Source of the DNA: Typhlomys cinereus
Taxonomy: Eukaryota > Chordata > Mammalia > Rodentia > Platacanthomyidae
Reading direction: 5' to 3'
Length of the DNA: 64,000 bases
Assembly (NCBI GenBank): GCA_023101885.1
Contig: JALPQD010000408.1
Coordinates: forward strand, 983,019-1,047,018
Numbering within the stretch: position 1 is the stretch's first letter; each line of letters starts with the position of its first letter. The notes below the pieces were generated by a model, which had not been told where the DNA came from, searched no databases, and saw nothing but the letters and a program-made list of their open reading frames with translations. Shown here piece by piece: positions 47,739-60,095 of the stretch. The position numbers and the translations under genes are program-made.

Positions 47739-48589
47739 TTAACTAGAATCACCAGTGTGATTGGACTTACATTAATGGCTAGTCTGTGAAGAAGGTGTGT
47801 GGAGGAGGCAGTAGCCACTACACAGGTACCTGTGAATTCTACTGGCTTCACACAGAAGAGCCCTGTACTTGATCTGATGTATTACTATCATATTTTGAGA
47901 TTCTTGCTTTACAAACAAATGTCTCCATATCATCATTTCATACCAGGTTCTATAAATTAAAGTCATTCCTGAATCTATATTTAGGAACAAATATTTTAGC
48001 TTAGGTCAGTGTTATAGAATTCAGCAGTACACTGTGGTAGTAGTCATTAAGATGACAATGGACTAGATATATCTTTTTAGATAAAGAGAAACCTTCACGT
48101 TTCTTATTTTTTTTTTCTCTAGGGTGATTGAAAGCAGAACACAGGGAGGTCTGGTGGTAGAGGGGGATCCAGCATATTACAGGATATGAAGGTGGCTGAG
48201 ACATCCAAGCAGAGCAGTCAAGAGGAATGTGACGCTCAGGAGGCTGGAGAGGGACACATACTTAATGCACATAGATTCCTATATACATTTGCATCTGTAT
48301 TAATGAATTTTAAATGAATAACATGTAGGGTACAAAGAGTTACAGAGATATTAGGTATCTAAAGAGAGACCAAGGCCAATAAACAAGTTAGCCCTAGAGG
48401 AGACCTAGGAAATTCTTTTACAGCAAAATACACTCAACCAGTGAGTCTGACTAGAATGAGTTTAACTTGGTCAGTCTGAACTGAAATACTCAAGTGCTAG
48501 TCTTACCCCAGGCCAATTTTACGTTCTCCTTTATCTCACCAGGATGATCTGCTAAGCTTCCTAAAACATTCTTTATTATTATTATTTTT

Positions 48590-49085
48590 CTAGTTTTACA
48601 AGCATATTGAGTACTCATCCCTGCTTCCCTTCATCTCCCCTCCCTCCCAGCCCTCTCTCTTCCCTTCATCAATCCATCCCACTCCTTCCCACCCTCCCAC
48701 CCTCTTATCCTCTCTGCTTCTATGAACCCCAGGGTTCCCTCTGGCTTGTCTACTCTTGTGAGTCTTCAGGCCTCTTGTGGCTTGCAAAGTTGTCTCCCTT
48801 AGGGCCAACCCACTGACAGGGGTGTTTCCTGACATTCATCCAGCTTTAGACCCCAAGGTTTCCACTGTATGTTCTTATCTCTCCTGAGTTCCTACACAGT
48901 CTGTGGGGGCATTTTGATATGCCAGTCATTATGCAGGTCTGGTAAGGACAAGTCTCACTGCATGAGTTCCTGGACACAGCCTAAAATTCTTGTTGCTTCC
49001 CCTAACTATGCTGTGCGGTTCCTGCCTCTGGCACCTATTATCTTTTCTGAATTTATCCTATCAATGGTTTCTGAACTTTACCATT
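48590..49085 (-). mobile_element. L1/HAL1-like 3' end, antisense
   Basis: Starts with TTTACAAGCATATTGAGTAC (reversed tail), then a C-rich run of TCCCTCCC type, and ends in sequence inverse to 61200-61400 (ATGCAGGTCTGGTAAGGACA). Confidence 0.7.
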
Positions 49086-49288
49086 TACTAACAATGCCAA
49101 GCTCATACACATAATAAATCAGTGGTAAACTACTAAGGACACTAGAGGAATACACTGGAGCCTCACAGCTTTTATTCTTTTACTCAGCAAATATTTTGTG
49201 CCTATTGGATGACAGGTACTTTTCTAATGACTATGATCACTATGGCTATATATATGACTGATTACATTTCTCAGGAAGTGGCATTCTT

Positions 49289-49339
49289 TTTTTTTTTTTA
49301 ATTTTTTTATTATTATTTATTCAACTGTGCGCATGTGCG

Positions 49340-49383
<44 letters not shown>

Positions 49384-49581
49384 ACCACGGACGAATTCGC
49401 GAACCACCATGGACACCTCCACCTCCTTCTGCCCCGGGATTCACAGGCTCCGCCCTACCAGGACCAGAAGCACAGGCCGCCCCTGCTTCCGCCTGGCGTC
49501 TATACGTGGGATCTGGGATCCGAACTCAGGACCTTCCGCCTGCAAGGCGGAGGCTTAACCCCTGAGCCACCTCTCCAGCCC
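49289..49581 (-). repeat. tRNA-headed SINE, group Y1 (young)
   Basis: Probably the best preserved copy. A perfect 16-base TSD, AGGAAGTGGCATTCTT, is at 49273-49288 and 49582-49597. The pol III A box (GTGGCTCAGGGG) and B box (GAGTTCGGATCC) are both intact on the minus strand. Confidence 0.95.
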
Positions 49582-49630
49582 AGGAAGTGGCATTCTTATG
49601 AGAACAACTTTAACTGGTACATTTTTTAAA

Positions 49631-49890
49631 TACAATTTTGTGTGTGTTTTGTGTACCAAAGGGCACTTGAATGTGTGTGCCCATGGAAGCTCAAGGGTGA
49701 CTTTTGGGAATCACCCTGGATTGCCCTAGACCTCCTTGTTGCTTTGCTGTGGGGTTTCCTGGGCTCCACCATACAAGGTCAGAAGTGCAGGCCATGGCAT
49801 CCAACACACATTTTTACATATGATCTGGGGATTCAAACTCCCATTCTTTTGTGAGGCAAAGGCTTAACCTCTGAGACATTTCCCCAGCCC
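49631..49890 (-). repeat. tRNA-headed SINE, group O, diverged
   Basis: Antisense copy less than 50 bases from the young copy at 49289-49581. ACATTTTTTAAA / ACATTTTTTTAAA flanks it. Confidence 0.86.
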
Positions 49891-50464
49891 ACATTTTTTT
49901 AAAATAACTTTAAGCCCATGTTACTCTTTCTTATTTTTCTGACATGTTCAATTCTTTACATCGGAAAAAATCTCTACTTGAACATTATTAACACTTTGCT
50001 TTGGATAGTCCTCAAGTCTATAACACATTACGAGAACTGAACTTCAGATATTCTGATACACTCAGTTGTAAAGAAACAAAATCAAGATACAGTATGTATC
50101 AACTAAAATAAAGGTACATATTACAGAGAGGAGTATCTTTACAATGGCACAATCGATACATCAAAAATATTCAGAGCGTTTCAGATTTCACATAAGCTTT
50201 ATAAAAGAGTAATTGCAGAGAAAAATGATTTAACATTCTACCTCTTGCCTGCTAATATATAGTTCTGAAGTTCGATGATGATAGCAAAGTTCACTTTAAA
50301 TTGCAAGATCAGAAACTAGATAAAAATTCCAAATTTATATATCTTATATAAATGTTAATCTATTTATTTGGCATTGCAACAGAGTCATGGTACTAATAAT
50401 ACTGGTTTAAGCTCTGGGTCTTTAGAAAGAAGCATGCAAGTTCCCCTCTTTTGAAACCACTAGA

Positions 50465-50935
50465 TTTGGGACAGTCTGTTAATAATAATGTCCTAGAACC
50501 TAACTGATCTGGGTTCAAATCCTAGTTCTGCCATTTACAAACTCTGAGTCTAGGAAAACCACTTAACTTTTATTTTATATTTGTTCTTTCAAGTATGTGT
50601 GTATGCCCCTGTGAAGGCCCAAGGGTGAGGATACTGGGAACTATCCTTCATTGCTTTTCCTCCTTACTATTTTGAGCCTGGGTCTCTAAATTTAACCCAG
50701 GTTAGTCTGCCTAATCAGTTTGCTCTGGGGATTCTCAGGCTTTGCCTAGAATATAGCAGGGCAGCCTTATCTACTGTCATTTTTATGTGCGATCTGGGAA
50801 TCCAAACTCAGGTTCTTTTTTTTCCATTAGGAACTCACAAACACTGAGTGGTTTTTCCAGCCTACCACTTAATTTTTAGACAACTCATTTTTTCCCCTTT
50901 TGTAACAGTGGAAAAAAGGTTGTACCTTAGGGGTG
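50465..50935 (+). repeat. MIR element split by an old SINE
   Basis: The left part carries CTGGGTTCAAATCCTAGTTC and TGCCATTTACAAACTCTGAG. The right part resumes with ACAACTCATTTTTTCCCC and GTACCTTAGG. Together they follow the MIR order (core, then 3' region). Confidence 0.8.
50573..50863 (-). repeat. tRNA-headed SINE, old and rearranged, nested in a MIR
   Basis: A strongly diverged antisense copy with extra sequence in the middle. The TSD ACCACTTAACTTTTA / ACCACTTAATTTTTA is at 50558-50572 and 50864-50878, and MIR sequence continues on both sides. Confidence 0.84.
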
Positions 50936-50999
50936 GGGAGACGACTAATTCATTTAAGCCTGAATCATGCAAAGCTAACCTTCTGCCTGAAAGTCTTCT

Positions 51000-52394
51000 T
51001 CTCTAATTTCTTTCTTTTTTAGAAACAATAACGATGTCTTGTTCTCTACTTATAAACGGTATGACTGTTTTACAAAGTCAAGTTTTCTTCATGGCACCCT
51101 ATGGTGAGTGAATTATTGACTCAAGCAACATACAGACAATGAGTGCATAGGATGTTCATGAGTCATATATTAAATGCAGAGTGTTTAAGTTCTGATCATC
51201 TCATAGTACAAATGGATTTGTTTATCCTACTGGTATAAGTCCAAGGATTAATTATCAGCAGGCCATTTAGTAGTCTACTAAGTGAACAGACTAAATGGGG
51301 ACCTCTTACTGTAATCCAAGAGTACATGGAACCTTTTCTTAGTTTTCAAAGATTTCAAGGAATCCTAGATAAAGGTTGAAAATCCCAGTGCCTGCAAGGA
51401 CCATGGAAAGCACACCAGACTTGAAGTTAGCCACTAAAGGACAAGTGGACACACGACAGGTCTGCAGTTGCAGAGAACAGCCCTCCAGCACCGTCTGTAT
51501 TGCGGTACATGGTGGGGCCCCCTATGGCAGGCACCTTCACGTCAAAGACAGCAAAAACGCAGATTAATTATCCTGGCAGATGGCAGAAATGTCTTGTTTG
51601 GCAAAGTCTGTAAATCACCACAATTTCTAGTAAAAATAAACCACATCAGAAACAAACACCTTATTGTGACTTACAATGGCATCACGTGGCCTGCTCATTT
51701 GAAGCCCAGGTTCTAAGGGAATTCAGTCACTTCTGCGGGCCACTTTCAGCAACTAGTTTCAAGGTCTCAGCACAGAATTCCAACAGACGCTTTGAGGCCA
51801 GACCTACACCTGCTCATGGGCCCTGAAGCAGAGATAGTTGCCCGGGTGACGGATCCTCTGGCAAACTGAAACCTTTACTCAGTTTTGTGTCTGGGTCCAA
51901 GCTATTAATGGTGCAATTCAGTAACTTTTGTTCCTTCTGGGAAAAAACCCTCTGGCTACTCAAATACCTTGAACAGGTATTTCACATTTGGTAATAAGAG
52001 GTTTAGAAATCAAATGTTCAGTTTGATTAATTGTATTTAGAGTTTAGAGAACAAAAAAGATCAGAACAGGATAAAAAGTAGATGCCTAAATACAGTCATT
52101 GCTAATGGGGAAAGCAGAAAAAGTAGCCAGATAATAGATACAGCTTGCATCCGTTTTGCCTCAGGTTAGCCCTGTTGATTTTCAACTGTGAGTGAACAAA
52201 GAGAGATTGTATACTGAGGTATTTTTAGTTTCCAAAGTTGTGAGGTTTTATAAAAACATCACCAGATGCTAACACTGCTTCCTGGGACTTAATAATTTAA
52301 CCTTAAATGAAGCTAAGTGCATTTAGAAAAAAAAATCATTCTAGAGATTCATTCAAGAAAGAATTATAAGCCCTCCACTTTAAAATATTGATCT
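51000..52394. other. Repeat-poor intron segment
   Basis: About 1.4 kb with no recognised retroposon. The part at 51380-51880 is richer in GC than its surroundings and carries several CpGs (ACACGACAGG, GCACCGTCTG, TTGCCCGGGTGACGG). The two overlapping open frames at 51376-51716 match no known protein. Confidence 0.45.
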
Positions 52395-52620
52395 TTACTA
52401 GTGTTTTATAAACTGTTAGAACAAAAATAAACAAGATACAGCCTTTAACCTCAAGGAGCTCACAGTCTAGTAGAGACAGACAAAAGTAAGAAAAGCAAAG
52501 TGGAAAACAAAATGTGGCCAGTAGTTTGTGAGCAAAAGTATAGCAGAAGCTATGGAAGTAGTCTTGCACATGAGGCAGCAGCTGAAAAGGTTTCAAATGC
52601 ACGTCAAGGAAGAATAGCAG
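52395..52620 (-). repeat. L2-like or related ancient repeat
   Basis: CTTTAACCTCAAGGAGCTCA and CAGTCTAGTAGAGACAGACA are typical of an old mammalian dispersed repeat (L2 type). Strand and family are uncertain. Confidence 0.5.
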
Positions 52621-53246
52621 TCTGGCAAGCCAAAAGCAATCGAGTGTCCCAGACAGAGGTCACAAAAGCACATGATGCTTTTGGGGTAGAGTGGAACTAA
52701 CTAGTTTTGGACTAGTGCACACTCGACTTGGGATGGTAGCAAAGAGGCCAGAACATGAAGGAACTTTGAAAACTGTGTTTGATTTTAAGACTTACAGTCT
52801 GTTAAAAAAAAAAATCACACACATGGATAGTACACCAGAGAACACAGACAGCAAATGGAACATGAGATTTCCAAAGAGTAGAGATGCTCAGGTTGAGAAC
52901 ACGCCACATGCTAAAAAACTTCCCCCATTTTCCAGTGAAAAACAGGAAAACCTCAGTTTGGTGTTGAGTCAATGACTTCATCTTTTTTTCCCAATAGCTT
53001 TTACACTCATTTGGAAATCCTCATCTCATCATAAAAGCAAATCTCTGGGACAGGCTGTAGTACCAGGGCTGCGAGATCCTGCTGGGATCTGCTCTCCCGA
53101 CGAAGGACAACTGCCATCCTCCAGTCTCCCTAAGGCATCTTTTTAGCCTCAAACAGCATGCTCTACCAGGACCTGCTTGAAACCATGCAAGCTTCCTTCA
53201 CACCGTCCTTCGCTTGTAAGAAGGTAATTAAAAACAAAACTTTGGG

Positions 53247-53440
53247 CTAGCAAGTTGACTCAGCAGGTGAAGACGCTTGCCATGAGCCTGATGAGCTACC
53301 TCTGTTCAAATCCCTGGAAGCCAGTAAAGGTGGAAGGTGAGAACCAACTTCATGAAGTTGTCCTCTGACCCCCACATGAATGTCATGGCACAACTATTTT
53401 CACTTTCACACACACAATAATTAACGACTTATATATATTT
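53247..53440 (+). repeat. B2/B3-like SINE
   Basis: GGGCTAGCAAGTTGACTCAG, then GTTGTCCTCTGACCCCCACA and a CACACAATAATTAA tail. Confidence 0.8.
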
Positions 53441-54059
53441 AAAAAACAACAACAACAATAACAAAAAACCAGGAGTTCAAAGGAAAGGATGTACGAAGAG
53501 AGGAGGCCTCCCAGCAGAAAGGCCTACTTGTCATCTTTTCCTGACTCCACTCTTCCCTGAGCAGCAGCCACTTACTTTGGACAGGAGTGACCTTACTGCC
53601 TATATCATGGATAGGTTCATCAACATTTATTTACTACATTTATTTATAAACTCAGAATTATTGTTGGCCCACTGAAGGAAGTGAAGCGTGTTGCTTCATT
53701 GCTGGCTAGAGATAATGTTACTCAAATTCCCTGTGCCCTGTATGAACGAAAAGGCAGGCGCCAACAGGTCTTACTTCTAGGAGAAAGGTTATCCTGAGGG
53801 ATAGAGCCAAGAAAGTTTTCAGTTGCAGGAGGAACCAAGAAAATCAGAATCAGAGCTGGTACCCAATAATGGTCTGATAAAGGCACTGCAAAAGCTTGCT
53901 GTAATGCTAGATTCACTATGTAAGTCAACACATATTTTTTAAACGTTTGTTTTGTGTTTTCTGATACAAATGAAAGTAATAGCTCATTCAAACATGTTAA
54001 CTATTAGCCTCAACTATTTTAAATAGGATCACCAGAAAGCTCAATATATAAGCTTCCCT

Positions 54060-54645
54060 CTGCAGTGGCGAGTGTTTATCACAGAAAATCACAACTGGAC
54101 AAAATGCAGAAAATAAGTGACTGTGGACTGCTCAATACTGAACAGGACATCTCCTACCACAAGGCTCAGGGGTGGAAAAGGGAGTGGTGAGATTAAAGAA
54201 GCACTCAGCACCCAACCAAAAAAGATGCAAGTATAATGGAAGATATGTAATGCAGAGAAGCACAACTGGCCATAATACAAAATAAAAGTGTCTGTGGACA
54301 CTTAGCCCTAATCAGGACATCTAAACCACGTCCCATCCCAATACTCAGTGAACCCTGCAGAAGAGCAGGTGGTAAAAATTTAAGAGTCGAAGAACAGGAG
54401 AGGTAATGGCAGACAAAAGCCACTGTTCACGTCAGGCCCGTAGTACCCAAGAACTCAATGCAACCTTGTCTGTCTACTTCTACCAGACCTCCACAATAGC
54501 TGGTCTAATAACATGTTGCAATGGAACATTGCGATGGGAAGAAGATGGACTGGAGCTAGACAAGAGAAAGGGGGAGGCCCTACATTCTACAGTTTACCCA
54601 CTGGTGGGACATTTTCAACTGACAGGTCCAAGCATTAACTAGGGC
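54060..54645 (+). mobile_element. L1-like 3' UTR fragment with internal repeat
   Basis: Two related blocks, GAAAATCACAACTGGACA...CTGTGGAC (54084-54128) and AGAAGCACAACTGGCCA...CTGTGGAC (54255-54299), resemble rodent L1 3' UTR. The open frames over it are not conserved genes. Confidence 0.5.
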
Positions 54646-55006
54646 AGGCATCTTAAAGGTAACCCAGTGGTTTGCACATGTAGACAGACAAGGAAGAGGG
54701 AAGAAAATGGGCAGGCGGGGAAATGGGAGAGGTTTAGGTAAACTGGCATACATAGCAATCTCTCCTAGACTCAAGACCTACGTTCTCCCTGTCTGGGGTC
54801 TTAACTCTTCTCTTCTCCATCCTTCATAGATAGGAAAGGATTTTCTTACATTTTCTCCCAATCATTTTTTTTTAAAATAAAGAAACCCCACAAACATTGA
54901 CAAAATTAAAATGGAAAACTTTTGAGGCAGCGTTTTTGATGATGCACATAAATGTGCAGAGAGGGTTCAAAAGCCATTATTTTTTTCCTATAAGAAAACA
55001 TGTTAG

Positions 55007-55271
55007 GGTTGGAGAGATGGCTCAGGGGTTAAGACTCTGCTTCACAAGCAGAAGGTCCTAAGTTCAGATCCCAGTTCCCAAGTAAAAATACCAGGTGGAA
55101 AAGTTTATGTATATGGCCTGAACTTTTGGCCCTGATGGGTTGAGCCTGGGAACTCCTAGAGCGAAGCAAGAAGGAGGTATAAACAATCCAGGGTGATTCC
55201 TGCAGTTACCTTTGGTCCTCCACAGGAACATATAGTGCTCCCCCCCTCTCACAATAAAGCTTTTTTTAAAA
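55007..55271 (+). repeat. tRNA-headed SINE, group O
   Basis: Sense copy. A perfect 15-base TSD, AAGAAAACATGTTAG, is at 54992-55006 and 55272-55286. Confidence 0.94.
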
Positions 55272-55289
55272 AAGAAAACATGTTAGAAT

Positions 55290-56100
55290 GATGGATGTTC
55301 CTCGGTAGCTACCAAGTAAAATATGAATTAGGAATAGGATGATCATATAACCCATCATTCAAAGACTAAAGAAAAATTCAATAGGTGAAAATGAAAAGTA
55401 TATTTAAAGACACAAATCACTTGATTTAACACAAGTTTAACTAATGGCATCAGCTATGACTTGGATATGAAAATTTACCAACCTGATATAAATTTCTTCC
55501 TACTTGAAATATTCAGATCAGACCAAATTAATGCCAGATGCAGAAAAAGTAACAAAAGAAATGGAACTTTTTTCCCCCTTTTTATATGAAAAGTTGAATT
55601 GTTAGCAATTTAAGACTAGCAAACAAAGTTATTTATTCATATGCCTCCCCCCACCCCCGGGATTTTCTAAGTGGCTAACTAGATTCTTGTATAAGTGTTT
55701 ATTATGTGATTGATAGGATCTGATAAAAGAAAATTCCAGCATAATAATTTCTTTCTGGGCCTGAATTTCATTTGTAAAAGGGTTTATATACTCCTTGGGT
55801 TTACTATAACACTAGATGTATATTGAATGACAGACTCGTACTAATTGACATTTGGTTAATATGTAATTCTCATAACTGAATAATTTATCAGCTAAAATTC
55901 AATAGTGAAGAGCTATAATAAATTATTCCTAACATTAAATCCCCCTAAAATACACCTAATTATTAAAAAACATTATTTTATAAATATTCTATTTATAATA
56001 TACTTTGATGTAACTAAGACAATACAATTAAAAATCATTGATTAAAATTTAAAAATTTACTAACACTAAAGAAAGAAAGGTTTCTGATTAAAAAAAAAAA
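55290..56100. other. AT-rich intron sequence
   Basis: Unique-looking, very AT-rich. Nothing recognised. Confidence 0.6.
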
Positions 56101-56104
56101 AGCT

Positions 56105-56225
56105 TAGTTGGACAGCTGTAGTGGTTCCTACCATGTGGGGGTGGAGGCAGGAGAACTTGGAGGTGAAAGCTAGCCGGGAAGACAGCAGGGGCTTGCTTTG
56201 AATATACCATGAAACACAAAAGGAA
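56105..56225 (+). repeat. B1-like fragment, diverged
   Basis: GGTTCCTACCATGTGGGGGT and GGAGGCAGGAGAACTTGGAG resemble a B1 5' half. Weak. Confidence 0.45.
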
Positions 56226-56237
56226 CAAAGTTCTCTT

Positions 56238-56238
<1 letters not shown>

Positions 56239-56285
<47 letters not shown>
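56239..56285. repeat. (GT)23 microsatellite not in a SINE tail
   Basis: A long GT array with no body of the dominant SINE next to it; a B1-like fragment lies to its left. Confidence 0.95.
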
Positions 56286-56287
<2 letters not shown>

Positions 56288-56289
56288 GT

Positions 56290-57365
56290 ACAGCCAGAGT
56301 GTGAACGTAAGATCTCACATGCTAGGCAAAAACTCTACAAATGAGTGATATTAACAGGTTGTCTTATTTTTGATGAGCTGTTTCTGTATTTGTTTCTTCA
56401 ATCTATACATTTATACACATATAAACATGTATGTATAAAACTGAAAATCAGACTTGCAGTGCAGCTCTGAGTGGAAGAAATATGTAAGCGTAATGCCAGT
56501 GACTCTCATCTTTCTGTGTTGTTTTGTCAATTCTTTTCTACTTCAAACCACTTCATCCCTGCAAGAATTTTGGATGTTTATTATTCATAATGTGCTATGT
56601 CCCATCAAGAATACGAAAGGGAAGGAGGGTAGGGAGGAAAGAAGGAAAGATAATTAAGCCCCTGCTGTCGTCATGATCATTATCCTAGAGTAGATGAAAC
56701 TTGTATTCCTTAGGGCAGCAGAAAACAAGACATTTACAGACACCATGAAAGAATAAATAATTTGTGGGATGTTACACAGAAGAATGGCAGGTCATAACCA
56801 GGATGGAGAATGCAAAGTATGAAGAAATTTTGTTGAATGACACTGGGTTTGTTTTAAAGGACCAGAGAGTCCCAACATTTCAGGTAGAGAATGTAGCATG
56901 TGAGTAGCCAAGGCACATGACAGGACAGTCCCAGTCACACGTGGGACTAACAATTTGCTGTGTGAGCTAACTGTATGTCTACGTACAGAGAAGGAGCTGC
57001 ATAGGAAGCCAGGTTATCGTCAAGGAGAAGGCACTAGGGCCTGAAGAAATGTGAGCGTGTGCAATACTGAGGGTGCCTCATGTACTGACTTGTCGGTTCT
57101 GTGTGAAACATTTGCTTTAATGTCATCTACGTCTGGAAATCTGCCTGACATTTACATTCAATGGAACCACCAAATTTCTCCCCGCTCCCCTACACCTTGT
57201 CAGTGAACAGATTCCTCAGCAAAATGTGCATGTTTATGTGTCTTCAGGTTCAAAAACTGCAAACTCTGCAGCAAGAATTGCATCCTGATTTTTGAAAAAT
57301 ATTTGACAGCATTCATACACTGCTAAGTAAGAAGACAGACACACAGCTTATGACTTGGATGACTT
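56290..57365. other. Intron sequence, nothing recognised
   Basis: Mostly unique, with a short GGAAGGAGGG purine run at about 56619-56650. Confidence 0.55.
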
Positions 57366-57369
57366 TGCC

Positions 57370-57475
57370 CTTTTTTTTTTTTTTTTTTTTTAAATTTCTG
57401 GAAGCACCAGGGATTGAACCAAGACCTTTGAGGTAACAGTCAAATACTCTACCACTGAGCTACAGCAACAATATT
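57370..57475 (-). repeat. ID-like SINE, antisense
   Basis: A 20-base T run (the A tail) is followed by CACCAGGGATTGAACCAAGA and CTACCACTGAGCTACAGC, the reverse of an ID element with clear pol III A and B boxes. Confidence 0.85.
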
Positions 57476-57780
57476 CTTACAGTTTAACTATCGTCCCTAT
57501 TCATCAGTATAAACCTCACTGCTGGTGCATGATAGAATGGAGCCAATCTGGAGTGAGGGCAGCAGGGCATATGCCCCAGGCCAAAAAAGTCACCTCCACT
57601 AGAGACATCCCTCATTCCATAACCACAGAAGTTAGAGCTCACTACATCCCACTGAGTGTACCTCCAAATATGCTCCAAGCATAGCCTATCGTCTTCCTTC
57701 TGGCTAGAAGCTTTTTAGTCCTTCTGACATGTTATACCTGGATTATTTCATCAGCTTCTAGTTTACCTCCCCATTTCTAG

Positions 57781-57823
57781 TCTCTCTGTCTCTCTGTCTC
57801 TCTGTCTGTCTCTCTCTCTCTCC
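57781..57823. repeat. (TCTC/TCTG)n microsatellite
   Basis: TCTCTG units pass into TCTC. A T-rich stretch and a reversed DNA transposon follow. Confidence 0.92.
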
Positions 57824-57839
57824 CCCCATATTTTTTTTT

Positions 57840-58272
57840 CGGATTAGCTGCTGTTATACTTACTCTACCTGGTTGCTGATAAATTCATCACCACATGGCT
57901 TTTGGGAACAAGAGGTTTTTATTTGGCTTACGACTGTCCAGTTACAGTTGTTAATTCATCTTGGCAGAAGAGTCCATACCAACATCAAGGGCCGAGTGAA
58001 CTGGCTATGACGTATCCACAGGACTACTGAGAGAATGGCAAACTTCTTTGCCAGACATGTGCCTATCCAAGTATGGTGAAGAATGTCAACTTCTGTAACG
58101 AGTTCCTCCCCTTTTATCCACCAGCTCAAAGAATGGCTCCACTTGTCATGGGCTGGGTCTCCCCCATCAGATAGACCATTTACTGCACGTTTGCTCCGGA
58201 CTTAACTACTACTTCTTTACAAATATGCCCAGAGCTAAAGCCTTCAATTGTCAAGTTGACACCAGTAGTGAT
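57840..58272 (-). mobile_element. URR1-like hAT DNA transposon remnant, antisense
   Basis: Its right end (GCCCAGAGCTAAAGCCTTC and TGTCAAGTTGACACC) is the reverse of the left end of the element at 572-990. Confidence 0.68.
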
Positions 58273-58745
58273 GTACTTTTTTTATTCATTCATTTATTTT
58301 ATTGTATTTTATTTTCATACATAAGCATAGTGAATTTAAGGCATATTACTAAACCCCAATTCCCTTTCTTCTTCTCTCATGAAATACTTTCTTGTTTCTA
58401 ACCAGAATCCCTTCTATTTCCATATATTTGCATATGTGTGCGACCTGTTGACTTTCATCAGGGTTGCATGTGTCTGAGTGCCTGATGGAGCATGGGTTAT
58501 ATATTAGTAAGCATACACTGAAGAAAGTGCTCTCCTTCACAGCTGGCATCAGCTCAATAGTCCCTCGAGGTGGAGGTGATAACTCCTTTAGAAGCCTTTC
58601 CCATTCCATGATGAAATGTTGACAAGCCAGTAAGTAAACACTGCTGCAGTGAGTTCATGGGTGCAGCAGTCCTGCCAGGTCCAGAAGACACTATTTGGCA
58701 GCAACTCTCTCCACACCAAATTGGAATTATCATAGCATACAAAAC
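58268..58745 (-). mobile_element. L1 3' UTR fragment, antisense
   Basis: GCAGTGAGTTCATGGGTGCA, GTCCAGAAGACACTATTTGG and TTCCATGATGAAATGTTGAC closely follow reversed rodent L1 3' UTR sequence as I remember it. Confidence 0.7.
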
Positions 58746-58763
58746 TTCTTATCTCCTGCCATT

Positions 58764-58995
58764 CGTTCATTTGCCAAATATTTACTGATTGCCTATTATG
58801 TGCCATGATGCATTCTAAACATGTGAGTGAGCAACATAGTTATGCACTAAAAATAAAGCCAAAACACCAGCAAAACCTGTTTTCTTTAACTGTGATAGGG
58901 AGAAGTTGGCAACAAACTTAAGTAATTTTGACAGTTTGATGGGAGGTACCACATACTATGAAGAAAATACAAATGGAGAATAAGATAGGATGATC
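58764..58995 (+). repeat. L2-like LINE fragment
   Basis: AAATATTTACTGATTGCCTA, TTATGTGCCATGATGCATTC and, further on, GGGAGGTACCACATACTATG fit an L2 3' end. Confidence 0.58.
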
Positions 58996-60095
58996 AAGAC
59001 ATAATGAAAAGATTTATTTATAAGACACTTGAAAGAGGTAATTATATACAGAAAGGCTGCTGCAGGCTGAAAATCAGTCGACACAAAGGATCCATATAAA
59101 AGCATATAGAGTACTCAAAGATTTTTAGGAGGGAGAAAGGGCAGAGAGAAGATACAGGGAGAACAGGTGACCATGTAGCCCCCATCAACCATTACATACT
59201 TGACTTTATTCCACACAAGCTAGGAAGCACTGCAAGAGACATGGAGCACAGACATGGCAGGACAGGACTCAGCTTAAAGAACTGCTACTGCTCTGGCTAC
59301 TCTGCACAGAAAGCTGGAGGGGCAGAAACAGGAGCTCTGGTGGAAGACGAGAAGACATGCGACCTTATGAGTGATAAAGAAATGGTCTAAATACAGAAAT
59401 ACAGTATTTGAAGATTTTTCTGGTAGCTTGGAGGTAGGTTGTAGGAGAAGTCAAGATATAATCAAGAGTTTGGGGCTGAGGAATAGGTGTAAGGACAGAC
59501 TTGACATTACCTGAGATGAGAGAATGCTGTTACATAGTTCTGAGGGAGAGATTAGATAGTTGTTTCTGACACTTTTGAAATATGTAGCAGGTAAATAACC
59601 AGGCACATACAATAGACAATGTATATATATATATGGTTTAGAGTTCATGGAAGAGGTGGCTTCTTCCATCTTCTTTCCAAATCCTGCATTCTAGGCATCC
59701 AGCCCCTGACTTCTCCCTCCTGTCTATTTGCTCTTCCCCACTCTCATCTTTTTCCACTGATTCACAAGCCAGGAGCTTGTCTTCAAGACTGATGTCACAT
59801 ACATCTATTCTATGAAACACAGGATCATCATTTCCTGAATCATTCTGTTTCTTTCCTTTAGTCAATTAAGACTTTTGTGATTAAAAAAACAAAAATGAGA
59901 AGAGTGAGGGAGGGAATAATTGGGAAAAATACAGAGCAGGGAATGAGGGGATGGGAGAGAGGAGGGACATGGGAGTCGGAGGGATAGAGGGACTTACAGA
60001 AAACCACTAAGATTGTGGGAAGTAACCCCAAAGCAACATCCTATGCTAGTAATATGTAAAACAAAACAAAACAAAACATGTCTTTTAAAGAAGGG

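Noticed and set aside
47342..47851. 169-codon open frame on the minus strand
   Set aside because: It crosses an antisense B1-like SINE, has no recognisable domain, and lacks splice or promoter context.
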